From assembly GCA_965219305.1 (NCBI GenBank), contig OZ244725.1, positions 3,596,001-3,660,000 on the forward strand: a DNA stretch of 64,000 nucleotides. Direction: 5' to 3'. Shown in pieces: positions 51,632 to 60,930 of this stretch (position 1 is its first letter; every line of letters begins with the position of its first letter). Source of the stretch: DATHTS01 sp965219305. Its GTDB lineage: Bacteria; Acidobacteriota; Blastocatellia; Pyrinomonadales; Pyrinomonadaceae. The notes under the pieces are model-generated. The model was not told the origin of the DNA. It saw only the letters and a list, made by a program, of their open reading frames with translations, and ran no database searches. The translations under genes were made by a program, and so were the position numbers.

Positions 51632-51919
51632 TTAGTTAAAAAGACGACTCAGCCAACCGCTGTTTTCGTTTTTATCAATGACTTGAGCGAGTTCTCCCGC
51701 ATCAAACCACACGCCGCCGCAGGTGTCGCAAATGTCAATTTTTATATCTTCGTAATCGCTTTCGTGAAGTTTTCCCTCACATTTCGGACATTCGAGTCCA
51801 AGGTCAACGCTCGATTCGCTTAAAACTTTACTGCGGATCTTTTCGATCAATTCATCATCTTTGCGTCGAAAATACTCGTTTTCCAGTGCTTTCCCGCGTT
51901 CATCTAAATCAATTGGCAT
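51632..51919 (-). CDS. Zinc-ribbon (zf-TFIIB) protein
   Basis: 95 aa. The middle has CPKCEGKLHESDYEDIKI and CDTCGGVWFDAGEL, the two Cys pairs of the zf-TFIIB zinc ribbon. The N- and C-termini are charged and unremarkable. A family of small proteins of unknown function, possibly in nucleic-acid binding or protein scaffolding. Same strand as, and 7 bp upstream of, the esterase gene. Confidence 0.9.
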   Translation of the reverse strand: MPIDLDERGKALENEYFRRKDDELIEKIRSKVLSESSVDLGLECPKCEGKLHESDYEDIKIDICDTCGGVWFDAGELAQVIDKNENSGWLSRLFN

Positions 51920-51973
51920 AATTTTTTATTCTCCTTAAAACAATAATTTTGTTGATTAAAAAATAACAAAATC

Positions 51974-52042
51974 AATGGAAAATGGAAAATGGAAAATGGG
52001 AAAACAAAAATTTTCCGGTTGCCGTTTTTTATTTTCGATTTA
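51974..52042. repeat. ATGGAAA heptamer repeat
   Basis: Four tandem ATGGAAA-type heptamers (51974-52002), facing ATTTTCC words in the following 40 bp. Between the zinc-ribbon gene and the DUF2270 stop. Confidence 0.7.
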
Positions 52043-52047
52043 GTATT

Positions 52048-52995
52048 TTATTTTCCGGGAAATTCCGAATAATGGATTTGCTGGCTCGGTTCTTTTTCTT
52101 CGTTTTGTGCGCTTCGCACACGTTGTCGGGCTTTTTTGGCGCGGCGGATCGTGTTGCGTTTTTTGATGCTCGTTCCTGCCCAATCGGAAACTTGACGAAG
52201 CGGGTGCCATTCGAGTTCTTCGGTCGGCGAAACTTCGCTCGAAGCGTCTTTTAATTTCAGAGTTACGGTGGCGACGAGAAAAATAAAAGCGTTAAAAATC
52301 AGACCGACAAGAATGACCAGCCAACCGGGAACAACGCCGACCTGTGCGCGGTTCATAAGTATTTCCAAATTCGGCGCGGGATACGGATGAAGATAAACTT
52401 TCAGTCCCCAACTCAAAGCGAGCAGCATAAAAATCCAGATATAATTCGCCCGCAAGCGTCTGCCGACGGCTTCCCATTCGCTGATCGTAAAATGCGGCTG
52501 AATCAAATCCGCCGAGATATGTTCCGCCCATTCCTTGTCCGGCGGAATCGTGCGATGCGAGAGCATCGGCGCGAAATATCCGGTTTCCAAAACTCTTACG
52601 CGATTCGCCCAAACTTCGTAATAACGATAACGCCGCGCTTCCATAAATAAAAAAATCGAAACGAGAATCGAATTGATCGGAATCGCAAAATGCGGATTGT
52701 CGGGCGAACTAAAAACAAACGAAAGCGTTGCTCCTGCCGTAATTACAGCCCAATTCGTTGTCGCGTCGAGACGATTTCGCCAGACGTTCGAACGCTGAAC
52801 TTCACCGCGATAAAAATGAACCATCGCCGCGTTAAATTCCGAAGTCGAAAGTTTTTGGGCAATTGCCTGCGGCGAAGGCTGCGGTTTATGACTGCGGGCG
52901 CGAACCTCATCGGTCAGCGACATAAAATCCGCGTTGCCGTTACCTGCATCGGTGTCTTGAAATTCGTCTTTTTTGTGGCGAAAATTTTCGCTCAT
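52048..52995 (-). CDS. DUF2270-like membrane protein
   Basis: 315 aa. Long hydrophilic N-terminus, then membrane helices (about residues 95-115 and 190-210 and 225-250). Conserved blocks: AAMVHFYRGEVQRSNVWRNRLDATTNWAVITAGATLSFVF, RRYRYYEVWANRVRVLETGYFAPML and VGRRLRANYIWIFMLLALSWGLKVYLHP match DUF2270. Function unknown; it is found in various bacteria as a single gene. The C-terminal tail is rich in Arg, Lys and Glu. Confidence 0.75.
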   Translation of the reverse strand: MSENFRHKKDEFQDTDAGNGNADFMSLTDEVRARSHKPQPSPQAIAQKLSTSEFNAAMVHFYRGEVQRSNVWRNRLDATTNWAVITAGATLSFVFSSPDNPHFAIPINSILVSIFLFMEARRYRYYEVWANRVRVLETGYFAPMLSHRTIPPDKEWAEHISADLIQPHFTISEWEAVGRRLRANYIWIFMLLALSWGLKVYLHPYPAPNLEILMNRAQVGVVPGWLVILVGLIFNAFIFLVATVTLKLKDASSEVSPTEELEWHPLRQVSDWAGTSIKKRNTIRRAKKARQRVRSAQNEEKEPSQQIHYSEFPGK

Positions 52996-53165
52996 TTTTT
53001 AGCCGGAAGAGATTAAGGAAAGAAGCAATCCAACATCAATTAAGATTTTACACTTTCCGCGTGAGGATGCAAGAAAATGCGTAAAAAAGTTTTCAACTTG
53101 ACAGTTAAGCGCAAGAAATCTATATTTTCAAATTACGCTTCGTGTAAGCTAAAGTTTGTTTGGTG

Positions 53166-53651
53166 ATGGAATTTACGAACGAATTTTGGATGCGAAAAGC
53201 AATCGAAGCGGCGGAAAATGCGCGAAGTTTGAACGAAATTCCGATCGGCGCGTGTTTGATTGACAACGAAAACAGATTAATTGCCGCCGCCGGAAATCGG
53301 ACGATAACCGATTGCGATCCGACGGCACACGCGGAAGTTCTTGTCTTAAGAGAAGCGGCGCGGAAGATCGGCAATTATCGTCTGACAGATACGACGTTTT
53401 TTTCAACTGTCGAACCGTGCGCGATGTGCGCGGGCGCACTCGTCAATGCGCGTGTCAAAACTCTGGTTTACGGCACAAAAGACGAACGATTTGGAGCAGT
53501 CGAAACATTGTTTCGGATTTGCGATAATAGTTCTTTGAATCATCGGATCGAAATAATTTCGGGAGTTTTGGCGGAAGATTGCCGCCGTTTGATGCAGGAT
53601 TTTTTCCGGCGCAGACGCGCAGAATCGAAAACGAAACGCGAAAACACTTGA
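53166..53651 (+). CDS. tadA: tRNA adenosine(34) deaminase
   Basis: 161 aa CDA-fold deaminase that converts A34 to inosine in tRNA-Arg(ACG). The signatures are complete: TAHAEVLVLREAAR (His-x-Glu, catalytic) and EPCAMCAGALVNARVKTLVYG (zinc Cys pair), and DERFGAV. The start used is ATG 53166 (MEFTNEFWMRKAI); a GTG two codons earlier (53160) is possible. It lies in front of two tRNA-Ser genes and the SRP RNA, an arrangement known from other bacteria. Confidence 0.95.
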   Translation: MEFTNEFWMRKAIEAAENARSLNEIPIGACLIDNENRLIAAAGNRTITDCDPTAHAEVLVLREAARKIGNYRLTDTTFFSTVEPCAMCAGALVNARVKTLVYGTKDERFGAVETLFRICDNSSLNHRIEIISGVLAEDCRRLMQDFFRRRRAESKTKRENT

Positions 53652-53686
53652 AATTTATGCGGTTCGGGTTATAAACTTTAATTTGC

Positions 53687-53776
<90 letters not shown>

Positions 53777-53846
53777 TTTCGATTTCGGATTTTGGATTTT
53801 TATTCGTAATTTGAAATTCGTTTTTTTGTTTGACAATTAAATTTCA
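53777..53846. repeat. AT-rich heptamer spacer between tRNA-Ser genes
   Basis: GATTTCGGATTTTGGATTTTT repeated in variant form elsewhere (12205, 53940-54040) as GATTTCGG and ATCCAAA words. No gene. Confidence 0.4.
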
Positions 53847-53936
53847 GGAAGGGTGCGAGAGTGGCTGAATCGGCAGCATTGGAAATGCTGTGAGCTCGAA
53901 AGGGTTCCGTGGGTTCGAATCCCACCTCTTCCGCCA
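53847..53936 (+). tRNA. tRNA-Ser (anticodon GGA)
   Basis: Class II tRNA: acceptor GGAAGGG/CTCTTCC, anticodon loop TTGGAAA (GGA), variable arm GAGCTCGAAAGGGTTC, T loop TTCGAAT, encoded GCCA. Confidence 0.95.
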
Positions 53937-53939
53937 GTT

Positions 53940-54040
53940 CGATTTCGGATCGCCGATTTCGGATTTCGGATTTTACAGAGAAAGTATTCGTGCTTTGATC
54001 TTTATCAAATCCGAAATCCAAAATCCAAAATCCAAAATCA
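53940..54040. repeat. GATTTCGG / AATCCAAA inverted heptamer repeat
   Basis: GATTTCGGATTTCGGATTT (53960-53978) faces AAATCCGAAATCCAAAATCC (54007-54026) with more copies of ATCCAAA following. Directly upstream of the SRP RNA; may overlap its promoter. Confidence 0.7.
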
Positions 54041-54044
54041 TTAT

Positions 54045-54144
54045 GGCTTCAGGCTCCGCACAAGGTTTGAGTTGTGAACTCCGCTAGGCGAGGAATCGAG
54101 CAACGGTAGCAATTTCAGCCTGTGTTGCGGTTAAGTCTGAAGCC
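54045..54144 (+). ncRNA. ffs: Small bacterial SRP RNA (4.5S)
   Basis: 100-nt RNA closed by GGCTTCAG and CTGAAGCC. The domain IV core reads GCTAGGCGAGGAATCGAGCA then ACGGTAGC. It keeps the GGAA tetraloop, the AGG and AGCA sides of the conserved internal loops, and changes the usual stem pair UCC/GGA to CGA/TCG together, which is compensatory. Next to tadA and tRNA-Ser, as in other bacteria. It binds Ffh for membrane-protein targeting. Confidence 0.85.
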
Positions 54145-54157
54145 TCCAATTTTATAA

Positions 54158-54200
54158 AAAAGGTGTGAAGAATTTTTTATTTTTCGCGCCTTTTTTATCT
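54158..54200 (+). terminator. Terminator after SRP RNA
   Basis: AAAAAAGGTGTGAA pairs, with G-T wobbles, with TTTTTCGCGCCTTTTTT, ending in a T run. Confidence 0.7.
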
Positions 54201-54272
54201 TTTAAATTTTCCCGAAAATTAACGTATTTTTAGCTTTCCAAAATCGGCGGATTTTTGTATTCTTACTTCACT

Positions 54273-56087
54273 ATGTCGCCGATTGCCATTACATTACTTC
54301 TTCTCGTTGTCGCGCTGATTTTATTCGGCACGGAAAAACTTCCGGTTGATGTCGTCGGGATAATTCTCGTTATTTGTCTGGTTTTAACCGGAGTTCTCGA
54401 TGTCCGAACGGCGGTTGCCGGATTTGGCGACGATATTATTATCACGATTGCCGGATTGTTTGTTCTCGTCGGCGGTTTGATAAAAACCGGTTTGGTTGAT
54501 CTGATCGGGCGCAGACTTTATAAAATTTCCGGCGACAACGAATTTATATTGACCGCGCTGATTATGATTACCGCCGCCGTCAGCGCGTCGGTTTTGAAAA
54601 ATACGACGACGACGGCGATGTTCGTTCCGGTCGTGATGGGGCTTGCAGCGCGTTCAAAAATTGCACCTTCAAAACTGATGATGCCGCTCGCGTTCGGCGC
54701 AATCTTGGGCGGAAGTTGCACATTGATCGGAACTTCGACGAATTTGGCGGTCAGCGGCGCGATTCAGCGTTACGGGCTTGCGCCTTTTTCGATGTTCGAA
54801 CTTGCGCCCGTCGGCATAATTACGGCGGCTTTGGGCATAATTTATATGCTCACCATCGGCAGAAAACTTCTCCCGCGCATCGGCGGAAAAGACGAATCTT
54901 TAACCGAACAATATTCTATCCGTGAATATATTTCCGAACTCATCGTTCTGCCCGAATCCGATCTGATCGGCAAAACTCTCGGCGAAGCGAATTTTAACGG
55001 TGAATTTGAATTAAACGTTCTCGGCATTATCCGCAGCGGCAAAGCCGAACCGATCGCGCCGACACCGACCGAGAGAATTTACGACAGCGATCTGTTGATC
55101 GTCGAAGGAACGCTGACCGATATTTTGCGCGTCAAAGAAGAGATCGGTCTGGAAATAAAACCCGAATTCGAACTGCGCGACAAACTTTTAGAACCGGGAA
55201 ATGTCGAACTTTTTGAAGTGATGGTAATGCGGAATTCGCGGCTCGTCGGGCAGACGATGAAAACCGTGAGTTTTCGTCAAACCTACGATCTGACGGTTTT
55301 GGCGGTCAATCGTCACGGCGAGACGTTTTTCAAAAAACTGAGCGATGTCGTCTTAAAATTCGGCGACGTTCTGCTCGTTCAGGGAAACATAAAACGCATC
55401 GAACCGTTCGTCGTCGAAGGCGAAATGCTTCTGCTCGAAGACGTTTCGGCGAGCAGTGTGCGCGTCGAAAAACGACGTTGGGCGATTGCCGCGTTCGGTC
55501 TTTTTCTCGGGTTAGTGCTTCTCAAAGTCGTTACCGGCGGATTTATTGACGTTCCGTTGACCATTGCCGTTCTGCTCGGCGTTCTGCTTCTCCTTGCGAC
55601 AAAGACCGTGCGTTACGCCGAACTTTACACGCTGATAGATTTTCGTCTGCTCGTTTTGATCGCCTGTATGATAAGTTTCGGCGCGGCGATGGAGAAAACT
55701 CACGCCGACGTTTTTCTGGCGGGATATATCCGCGATTATCTCGGCGTTTACGGTCCGACCGCCGTGCTTGCCGGATTTTTCGCGCTGACGGTTTTCCTGA
55801 CACAGCCGATGTCGAATCAAGCCGCCGCGCTCGTCGTCGTTCCGGTCGCGTATCAAACCGCCGTCATTCTCGGCTTGAACCCGCGAACGTTCGTTGTCGC
55901 CGTAACTTACGCGGCTTCGTTTTCGTTCATCACGCCGCTCGAACCGGCTTGTATTTTGGTTTATACGCCCGGACGCTACAAGTTTATGGATTTCGTCAAA
56001 GTCGGCACGATCTTAACGATCATTGTTTTCGTCGCATCTATTTTTCTCGTGCCGATGTTTTGGAGATTTACGGATCTGCCGAAATAA
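54273..56087 (+). CDS. SLC13-family permease with two TrkA-C domains
   Basis: 605 aa from ATG 54273 (MSPIAITLLLLVVAL). Anion:sodium symporter superfamily: N-terminal membrane bundle with SVLKNTTTTAMFVPVVMGLAAR (a family motif) and SKLMMPLAFGAILGGSCTLIGTSTNL, then two cytosolic RCK_C (TrkA_C) domains at about residues 205-290 and 295-385 (LIGKTLGEANFNGEFELNV; SRLVGQTMKTVSFRQ), then another membrane bundle with the second copy of the motif. Typical of sulfate or dicarboxylate transport; the substrate is not fixed by sequence. Confidence 0.88.
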   Translation: MSPIAITLLLLVVALILFGTEKLPVDVVGIILVICLVLTGVLDVRTAVAGFGDDIIITIAGLFVLVGGLIKTGLVDLIGRRLYKISGDNEFILTALIMITAAVSASVLKNTTTTAMFVPVVMGLAARSKIAPSKLMMPLAFGAILGGSCTLIGTSTNLAVSGAIQRYGLAPFSMFELAPVGIITAALGIIYMLTIGRKLLPRIGGKDESLTEQYSIREYISELIVLPESDLIGKTLGEANFNGEFELNVLGIIRSGKAEPIAPTPTERIYDSDLLIVEGTLTDILRVKEEIGLEIKPEFELRDKLLEPGNVELFEVMVMRNSRLVGQTMKTVSFRQTYDLTVLAVNRHGETFFKKLSDVVLKFGDVLLVQGNIKRIEPFVVEGEMLLLEDVSASSVRVEKRRWAIAAFGLFLGLVLLKVVTGGFIDVPLTIAVLLGVLLLLATKTVRYAELYTLIDFRLLVLIACMISFGAAMEKTHADVFLAGYIRDYLGVYGPTAVLAGFFALTVFLTQPMSNQAAALVVVPVAYQTAVILGLNPRTFVVAVTYAASFSFITPLEPACILVYTPGRYKFMDFVKVGTILTIIVFVASIFLVPMFWRFTDLPK

Positions 56088-56180
56088 AAAAGTCAAAACT
56101 GATCTCAAAATCTTAAGCATTTCAAAAGCATTTGCTTAACGGTAAACTGTTCTTTCTTAAGCCGTTTTTCAAATTGATCG

Positions 56181-56225
56181 TTGACGGTATCCCGGAAAAC
56201 TATGTTATATTTGTTTCATATATGA
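56181..56225 (+). promoter_or_regulatory. umuDC promoter with palindrome
   Basis: TTGACG (56181-56186), 18-nt spacer, TTATAT (56205-56210), followed by the palindrome TCATATATGA (56216-56225) at the expected transcription start. A repressor site for the damage response would fit; it is not a classical LexA box. Confidence 0.5.
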
Positions 56226-56277
56226 GATGTCGTTTAATTTAAGATTACAGACAGTTTATCAAAAAGTTTTTTAGATT

Positions 56278-56715
56278 ATGAATAAAACGAAGAATTTTGC
56301 AAACGTGTGCGCTTTTCCCCTCGAACAGTTATTGATTCCGTTTGTTTTATCGAAAGTTGCAGCCGGTTTTCCGTCGCCGGCGGACGATTATATCGAAACG
56401 GCGATTGATCTTAACCGCGAATTAATTCGTCATCCGTTTGCCACATTTTTTGTGCGCGCATCTGGCGATTCGATGGTCGGCGCGGGCATTAAACCGAACG
56501 CGACGCTGGTTGTTGACCGCCAATTGGAAACAAAATGCGGCGACATCGTTATTGCCCGCATCGGCGATGAAATGTGCGTTAAAGAGCTTTTCATTGATGA
56601 CAAAGGGCAAACTCTGCTGATCTCGAAAAACGACAATTATCCGCCGATCAAAATTTCTGAAGATATGGATTTCGAGATTTGGGGCAAAGTCATCTGCTCA
56701 ATAAACAAACATTAA
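56278..56715 (+). CDS. umuD: UmuD-like S24 protease (translesion polymerase subunit)
   Basis: 145 aa, LexA/UmuD family. Self-cleavage site Ala-Gly in VAAGFPSPADDY (residues 29-30), nucleophile Ser65 in VRASGDSMVGAG and Lys102 in EMCVKELF. After RecA-promoted cleavage, UmuD' joins UmuC to form DNA polymerase V. Stop and umuC start are separated by 3 bp. Shorter than LexA and without an HTH domain, so it is not a repressor. Confidence 0.92.
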   Translation: MNKTKNFANVCAFPLEQLLIPFVLSKVAAGFPSPADDYIETAIDLNRELIRHPFATFFVRASGDSMVGAGIKPNATLVVDRQLETKCGDIVIARIGDEMCVKELFIDDKGQTLLISKNDNYPPIKISEDMDFEIWGKVICSINKH

Positions 56716-56718
56716 TTT

Positions 56719-57987
56719 ATGAACAATGCCATCGCGCTTCTCGACTGCAATAATTTTTACGCTTCCTGCGAACGCGTCTTCGATGCGACGGTGAAAAAAA
56801 AGCCCGTCGTCGTTTTGTCGAATAACGACGGCTGTATTATCGCGCGCTCGGAAGAAGCGAAAAAAATCGGCATAACGATGGGCGCACCGCTTTTCAAGGT
56901 TGAATCGCTGCTCGACGAAAACGACGCGGAAATTTTTTCGTCAAATTATGCGCTTTACGGCGATATGTCGGGCAGAGTGATGAATCTCCTGCATAATTTC
57001 ACGCCGGAAATTGAAATTTATTCAATTGACGAAGCATTTTTGTCGTTAGAGCCGCGCAAAAATTCGCTTAATAGACTGGCTCTTACGATTCGGGAAAAAA
57101 TGTATAAATGGACGGGAATTCCGGTTTCAATCGGGATCGCCGAAACGAAAGTTCTTGCTAAGATCGCCAATAAACGCGCGAAAAAAGATGAATTGCAGGA
57201 AAACGGCGTTTTAAATCTTTACCGTTCATCGAAAACGGAAAGCATTTTAAGGGAAACGCCCGTTTCGGAAATATGGGGCATCGGTTATCACTCGGCATTA
57301 AAGTTAAAAGCAAACAATATCTCAAACGGCTGGCAATTGCGCGAAACGGATAATCGTTTCATACGGCGGCTTCTAACCGTTGCGGGCGCGAGAATCGCTC
57401 TCGAATTGCGCGGAATAAAATGTCTGCCGCTTGAGCAAATCCAGACTAAAAAACACAGCATTACCTGTTCGAGAAGTTTCGGTCAGACCGTCTCCGAATA
57501 CGATCATATAAAGGAGGCGATCTTATTTTTCTTGACGCGGGCGTGCGAGAAAATGCGAAAACACGATCTCGCGGCAAATGCCGTAACGGTTTTTATCTCG
57601 ACCGACCGTTTTCGTCCCGTTCCCGCGCCTTACGCCGATTCAGCGACTTATTCGGCGGTTTATCCTTCTGACAGCAATCAGGAAATTCAGGAATGGGCGT
57701 TAAAATCGTTGGAGAAAATTTACAAACCGTATTATGAATACCGCAAAGCCGGAATAATCTTGAATGGTCTCGTGCCGTCGGAAACCTTGACAAAACGTAT
57801 GTTCGACGATGGGGAATTCCGGCAAAAACATAATCTGATGAAAGCCGTTGACGAAATAAATCAAAAATTCGGCAAAGACACCGTGAGATTCGGCGGCGTA
57901 AAAAGCAGTGGAAACTGGAAAATGAAACAGGCGAGAAAAAGCGGCAGTTACACGACAAACTGGAACGAACTTTTAATTGTAAAGTAA
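56719..57987 (+). CDS. umuC: UmuC-like Y-family DNA polymerase (Pol V subunit)
   Basis: 422 aa, full length. N-terminal LLDCNNFYASCERVFD (metal Asp), SNNDGCIIARSEEAKK, catalytic SIDEAFLSLE (Asp-Glu), GIPVSIGIAETKVLAKIANKRAK, the C-terminal DUF4113 region (FDDGEFRQKHNLMKAVDEIN; GKDTVRFGG). Copies damaged DNA with UmuD'2. The operon has one promoter upstream of umuD; its start is 3 bp after the umuD stop. Confidence 0.95.
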   Translation: MNNAIALLDCNNFYASCERVFDATVKKKPVVVLSNNDGCIIARSEEAKKIGITMGAPLFKVESLLDENDAEIFSSNYALYGDMSGRVMNLLHNFTPEIEIYSIDEAFLSLEPRKNSLNRLALTIREKMYKWTGIPVSIGIAETKVLAKIANKRAKKDELQENGVLNLYRSSKTESILRETPVSEIWGIGYHSALKLKANNISNGWQLRETDNRFIRRLLTVAGARIALELRGIKCLPLEQIQTKKHSITCSRSFGQTVSEYDHIKEAILFFLTRACEKMRKHDLAANAVTVFISTDRFRPVPAPYADSATYSAVYPSDSNQEIQEWALKSLEKIYKPYYEYRKAGIILNGLVPSETLTKRMFDDGEFRQKHNLMKAVDEINQKFGKDTVRFGGVKSSGNWKMKQARKSGSYTTNWNELLIVK

Positions 57988-58069
57988 CGTCTTGCCAATT
58001 TGTTGATATAAACTACCGCTTTTAAATTTGATTTAATTTTCGGTTTTTTCTGCTAAGAAAACTAATGTC

Positions 58070-58408
58070 TTATTGAATCGAAACCGTCATCGTATATTTA
58101 GTCGAGGTTTTTCCGTGATTGGTAATCTTAATGAAATTATCACCTTCCGGCGTATCATAACTCATCGTCAGCATACCGTTGTCGAGCAGCACATTTTTGC
58201 CGGAAACAACGGCTTGAATCGCCTGATCTTCTTTCGCCCGCATAACATAAGTGCGCGATGCTCCCGGCTGAAGTGTGCCGGAAACCGATGCCGAACTCGT
58301 TCCGCGTTTAAAATTGATTCGTGTCGCCTTTTGCGCGAACAAATCACCGTTCATAACAAACAGCATTAAAGCCGCCGCTAAAAACTGAATTCCTAATTTT
58401 TTTAACAT
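58070..58408 (-). CDS. Secreted pre-peptidase-C-like protein
   Basis: 112 aa with a signal peptide (IQFLAAALMLFVMNGDLFA). The mature part (INFKRGTSSASVSGTLQPGASRTYVMRAKEDQAIQAVVSG; TMSYDTPEGDNFIKITNHGKTSTKYTMTVSIQ) resembles a bacterial pre-peptidase C-terminal (PPC) beta-sandwich, a small export or substrate-binding module. Stands alone, convergent with umuC. Confidence 0.6.
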   Translation of the reverse strand: MLKKLGIQFLAAALMLFVMNGDLFAQKATRINFKRGTSSASVSGTLQPGASRTYVMRAKEDQAIQAVVSGKNVLLDNGMLTMSYDTPEGDNFIKITNHGKTSTKYTMTVSIQ

Positions 58409-58520
58409 TTATTTTGTCCTTCTAAAAGATATATTTTTATTTGTGGGAAATGAAATTATCCGCCAACTCTTTACAAATAGCAAAAACATAAACAAAGCTA
58501 AATCAGCAATTACACAAATT

Positions 58521-60140
58521 CTAATCCAAATTTTTCGCTTTTCCGACGAGTTGTATAAATTCGCCGCGATAATTTTTCAAATCGCTTCCGAGAGACGAAT
58601 TTGCCAAACTGTAAATATTCTCGAAATTCGCCGTTCCTTTATAACGCGAATCGCGCAAGATCAAACCGAATTCGGCAACCGCCGCCGCGAATTTCAAATT
58701 ATCCGAAGCCGTTTCAATCGGTGCGTTTTTGTCTAAAACGCCCAACGTCAAAAGTTGACTTTCGTCGCCGTCGGGCTGTTTGTAGCGCAATTTTACTGTC
58801 ATCAATTCATTTGAAAATCGCGTGTCCGAAGGTTCTACTTTCGAATATTTCAATTCATCAACGCCTGGATTTTCGATAGTTTGTCCCGCCGGAATTATTT
58901 CGTAAAGCGCAGTTACGGAATGTCCCGCGCCGATCTCGCCCGCATCTTTTTTGTCGTCGTTAAAATCTTTATCGGCGAGCATCCGATTTTCGTAACCGAT
59001 CAGACGATAACCGGCGACGAGTGCGGGATTGAATTCGACTTGAATTTTCACATCTTTGGCAATCGTGTAAAGCGTTCCCGCGACTTGCTGTCCGAGTGCT
59101 TTTTTCGCTTCTTCGCGCGAATCAATGTAAGCGTAATTCCCGTTTCCGGCGTTCGACAATTTTTCCATCATCGAATCGTTCAAATTTCCGCTGCCGAAAC
59201 CGAATAGCGATAAAAACACGCCGCTTTTGCGTTTTTCCTCGATCAATTTTACAAGTTGTTCATCGCCCGAAAGTCCGACGTTAAAATCGCCGTCCGTCGC
59301 CAAGATCACGCGGTTGTTGCCGCCTTGAATAAAATTATTGAGCGCAACAGCGTAAGCTAAACGAATTCCTTCGCCTCCGTTTGTCGAACCGCCCGCTTTT
59401 AAATTATCCAAAGCCGCGAGAATTTCGCCTTTTTGTGAAACCGGAGTCGAAGGCAAAACAAGACCGGACGAACCCGCATAAACCGCAATCGCTACGCGGT
59501 CGTTCGGCGATAATTGATTAACCATCATCCGCAAACCTTCTTTTAACAGCGGCAATTTGTCCGGCGCGTTCATCGAACCGGAAACATCGAGCAGAAAAAC
59601 CAGATTCGACGGCGGCACATTGTCGAGCGAAACTTTTTTCCCCTGCAAACCGATTCTGACGATTTTATGTTTCGCGTTCCAAGGCGTTGTCGCAACTTCC
59701 GTGTTCACCGAAAACGGCACATTTCCAATCGGCTGCGGATAATCGTATTCAAAATAATTTATCAATTCCTCGATTCGCACCGCATCTTTCGGCGGTCGTC
59801 TTCCGTCGTTCAAATAACGGCGCACATTGGCGTAAGAAGCCGTATCAACATCAATGGAAAACGTAGAAAGCGGCGCACGCGACGTTTCCAAAAACGGATT
59901 TTCCGTAATTTCCGCGTAACGCTCGCCGCGAGATTTTTCTTCTTTATATTCCGGCGCAACTAATGTATTCACAGATGTTGCGTTTGAATTCATCGCAACG
60001 TCTCCATTCGGATACGGGCGCGATTCTACAGTTTCGTTTTCATAAGCTGTTTTCGGTCTGGAACAAGCAGAAAAAGTTATTGAAGCCAGCAACAATAAAC
60101 CGATAAAAAACTTTATGTCTGTTAAACCTTGTCTTCTCAT
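58521..60140 (-). CDS. VWA-domain lipoprotein (YfbK-like)
   Basis: 539 aa from the ATG at 60140 (MRRQGLTDIKFFIGLL), with lipobox ITFSAC. A longer frame from 60221 would bury that signal. Central VWA domain with intact metal motif FLLDVSGSMNAPDKLPLL, then ATDGDFNVGLSGDEQL; the N-terminal von_Willebrand region FSIDVDTASYANVRRYLNDGRRPPKDAVRIEELINYF and the C-terminal DUF3520 region (YEIIPAG, FAAAVAEFGLILRDS) complete the YfbK family layout. Probably a surface protein-interaction module; function unknown. Confidence 0.88.
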   Translation of the reverse strand: MRRQGLTDIKFFIGLLLLASITFSACSRPKTAYENETVESRPYPNGDVAMNSNATSVNTLVAPEYKEEKSRGERYAEITENPFLETSRAPLSTFSIDVDTASYANVRRYLNDGRRPPKDAVRIEELINYFEYDYPQPIGNVPFSVNTEVATTPWNAKHKIVRIGLQGKKVSLDNVPPSNLVFLLDVSGSMNAPDKLPLLKEGLRMMVNQLSPNDRVAIAVYAGSSGLVLPSTPVSQKGEILAALDNLKAGGSTNGGEGIRLAYAVALNNFIQGGNNRVILATDGDFNVGLSGDEQLVKLIEEKRKSGVFLSLFGFGSGNLNDSMMEKLSNAGNGNYAYIDSREEAKKALGQQVAGTLYTIAKDVKIQVEFNPALVAGYRLIGYENRMLADKDFNDDKKDAGEIGAGHSVTALYEIIPAGQTIENPGVDELKYSKVEPSDTRFSNELMTVKLRYKQPDGDESQLLTLGVLDKNAPIETASDNLKFAAAVAEFGLILRDSRYKGTANFENIYSLANSSLGSDLKNYRGEFIQLVGKAKNLD

Positions 60141-60259
60141 AATTAAATTGTCTCCACAAAAAATCTGCAAGTCTGAATCTTGCGCCTTCAAGTCCTGTTC
60201 AAAGACAAGAACGCAGGGCAAATTTCAAACTTGCAGATTTTTTAAGAAATAATTTTCGG

Positions 60260-60739
60260 CTAATATCGCGCGATCACAACTGCGGTTGCTCTATCTTCTT
60301 CAAATATAGGAGCTTTTTCGCTGTCTTCTGCGATAACGTAAAGATTTTCGTGGAAATCTAATTTTTTTAACCACTTGAAAGAAGAGAATTGTCCTACGCT
60401 TTCCCAATCAATTCTCTCCGATTGAACTTTTTCAATTGCCAAAAAGCGTGTTTCGTCACCGTCTTTAACGAAGAAATACAAATTAAATTTTCCTTCATCC
60501 GTAAATGCCGTATAGAGTTGTCCGGTTTTTTCATTATAAGTTGCGAATGTAATTTTTGATTTATACTCCGGGATATTGCGATATTTCTTGAAACATTTCG
60601 TTCGGCTTTCATATCGCGGAACAGTTTCGGTAATTTCAGAAACTCCGGCTTTCGGAATTTGATTGAACAAACTTGCGACAAATCCGCTGATGCCGACGAT
60701 GAAAATGAATAATGCGATTCCGGTAAAATGTTTTTTCAT
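60260..60739 (-). CDS. Membrane-anchored protein, unknown
   Basis: 159 aa from ATG 60739 (MKKHFTGIALFIFIVGISG), a single N-terminal membrane anchor. The soluble part (KITFATYNEKTGQLYTAFTDEGKFNLYFFVKDGDETRFLAIEKV) is beta-rich and outside the cell membrane. No family recognised. It lies 119 bp upstream of the VWA lipoprotein and in the same direction, so the two may be co-transcribed. Confidence 0.55.
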   Translation of the reverse strand: MKKHFTGIALFIFIVGISGFVASLFNQIPKAGVSEITETVPRYESRTKCFKKYRNIPEYKSKITFATYNEKTGQLYTAFTDEGKFNLYFFVKDGDETRFLAIEKVQSERIDWESVGQFSSFKWLKKLDFHENLYVIAEDSEKAPIFEEDRATAVVIARY

Positions 60740-60930
60740 AATCTGTAAACTCCTTTTCAAAAACTGTCTGTAGAATGAGAATAAACTATTTTCTTGCAGA
60801 TTCCAACAAAAAAATGTCCACGTTATAAAACGGATAAACTGAAAAATTGCAGTTGTAAAAACTTGGAAAATTAATCCGATACATTGAAAGTCGGATTTTT
60901 TTAAATGAAAATGTTAATTGCAGAATTAAA

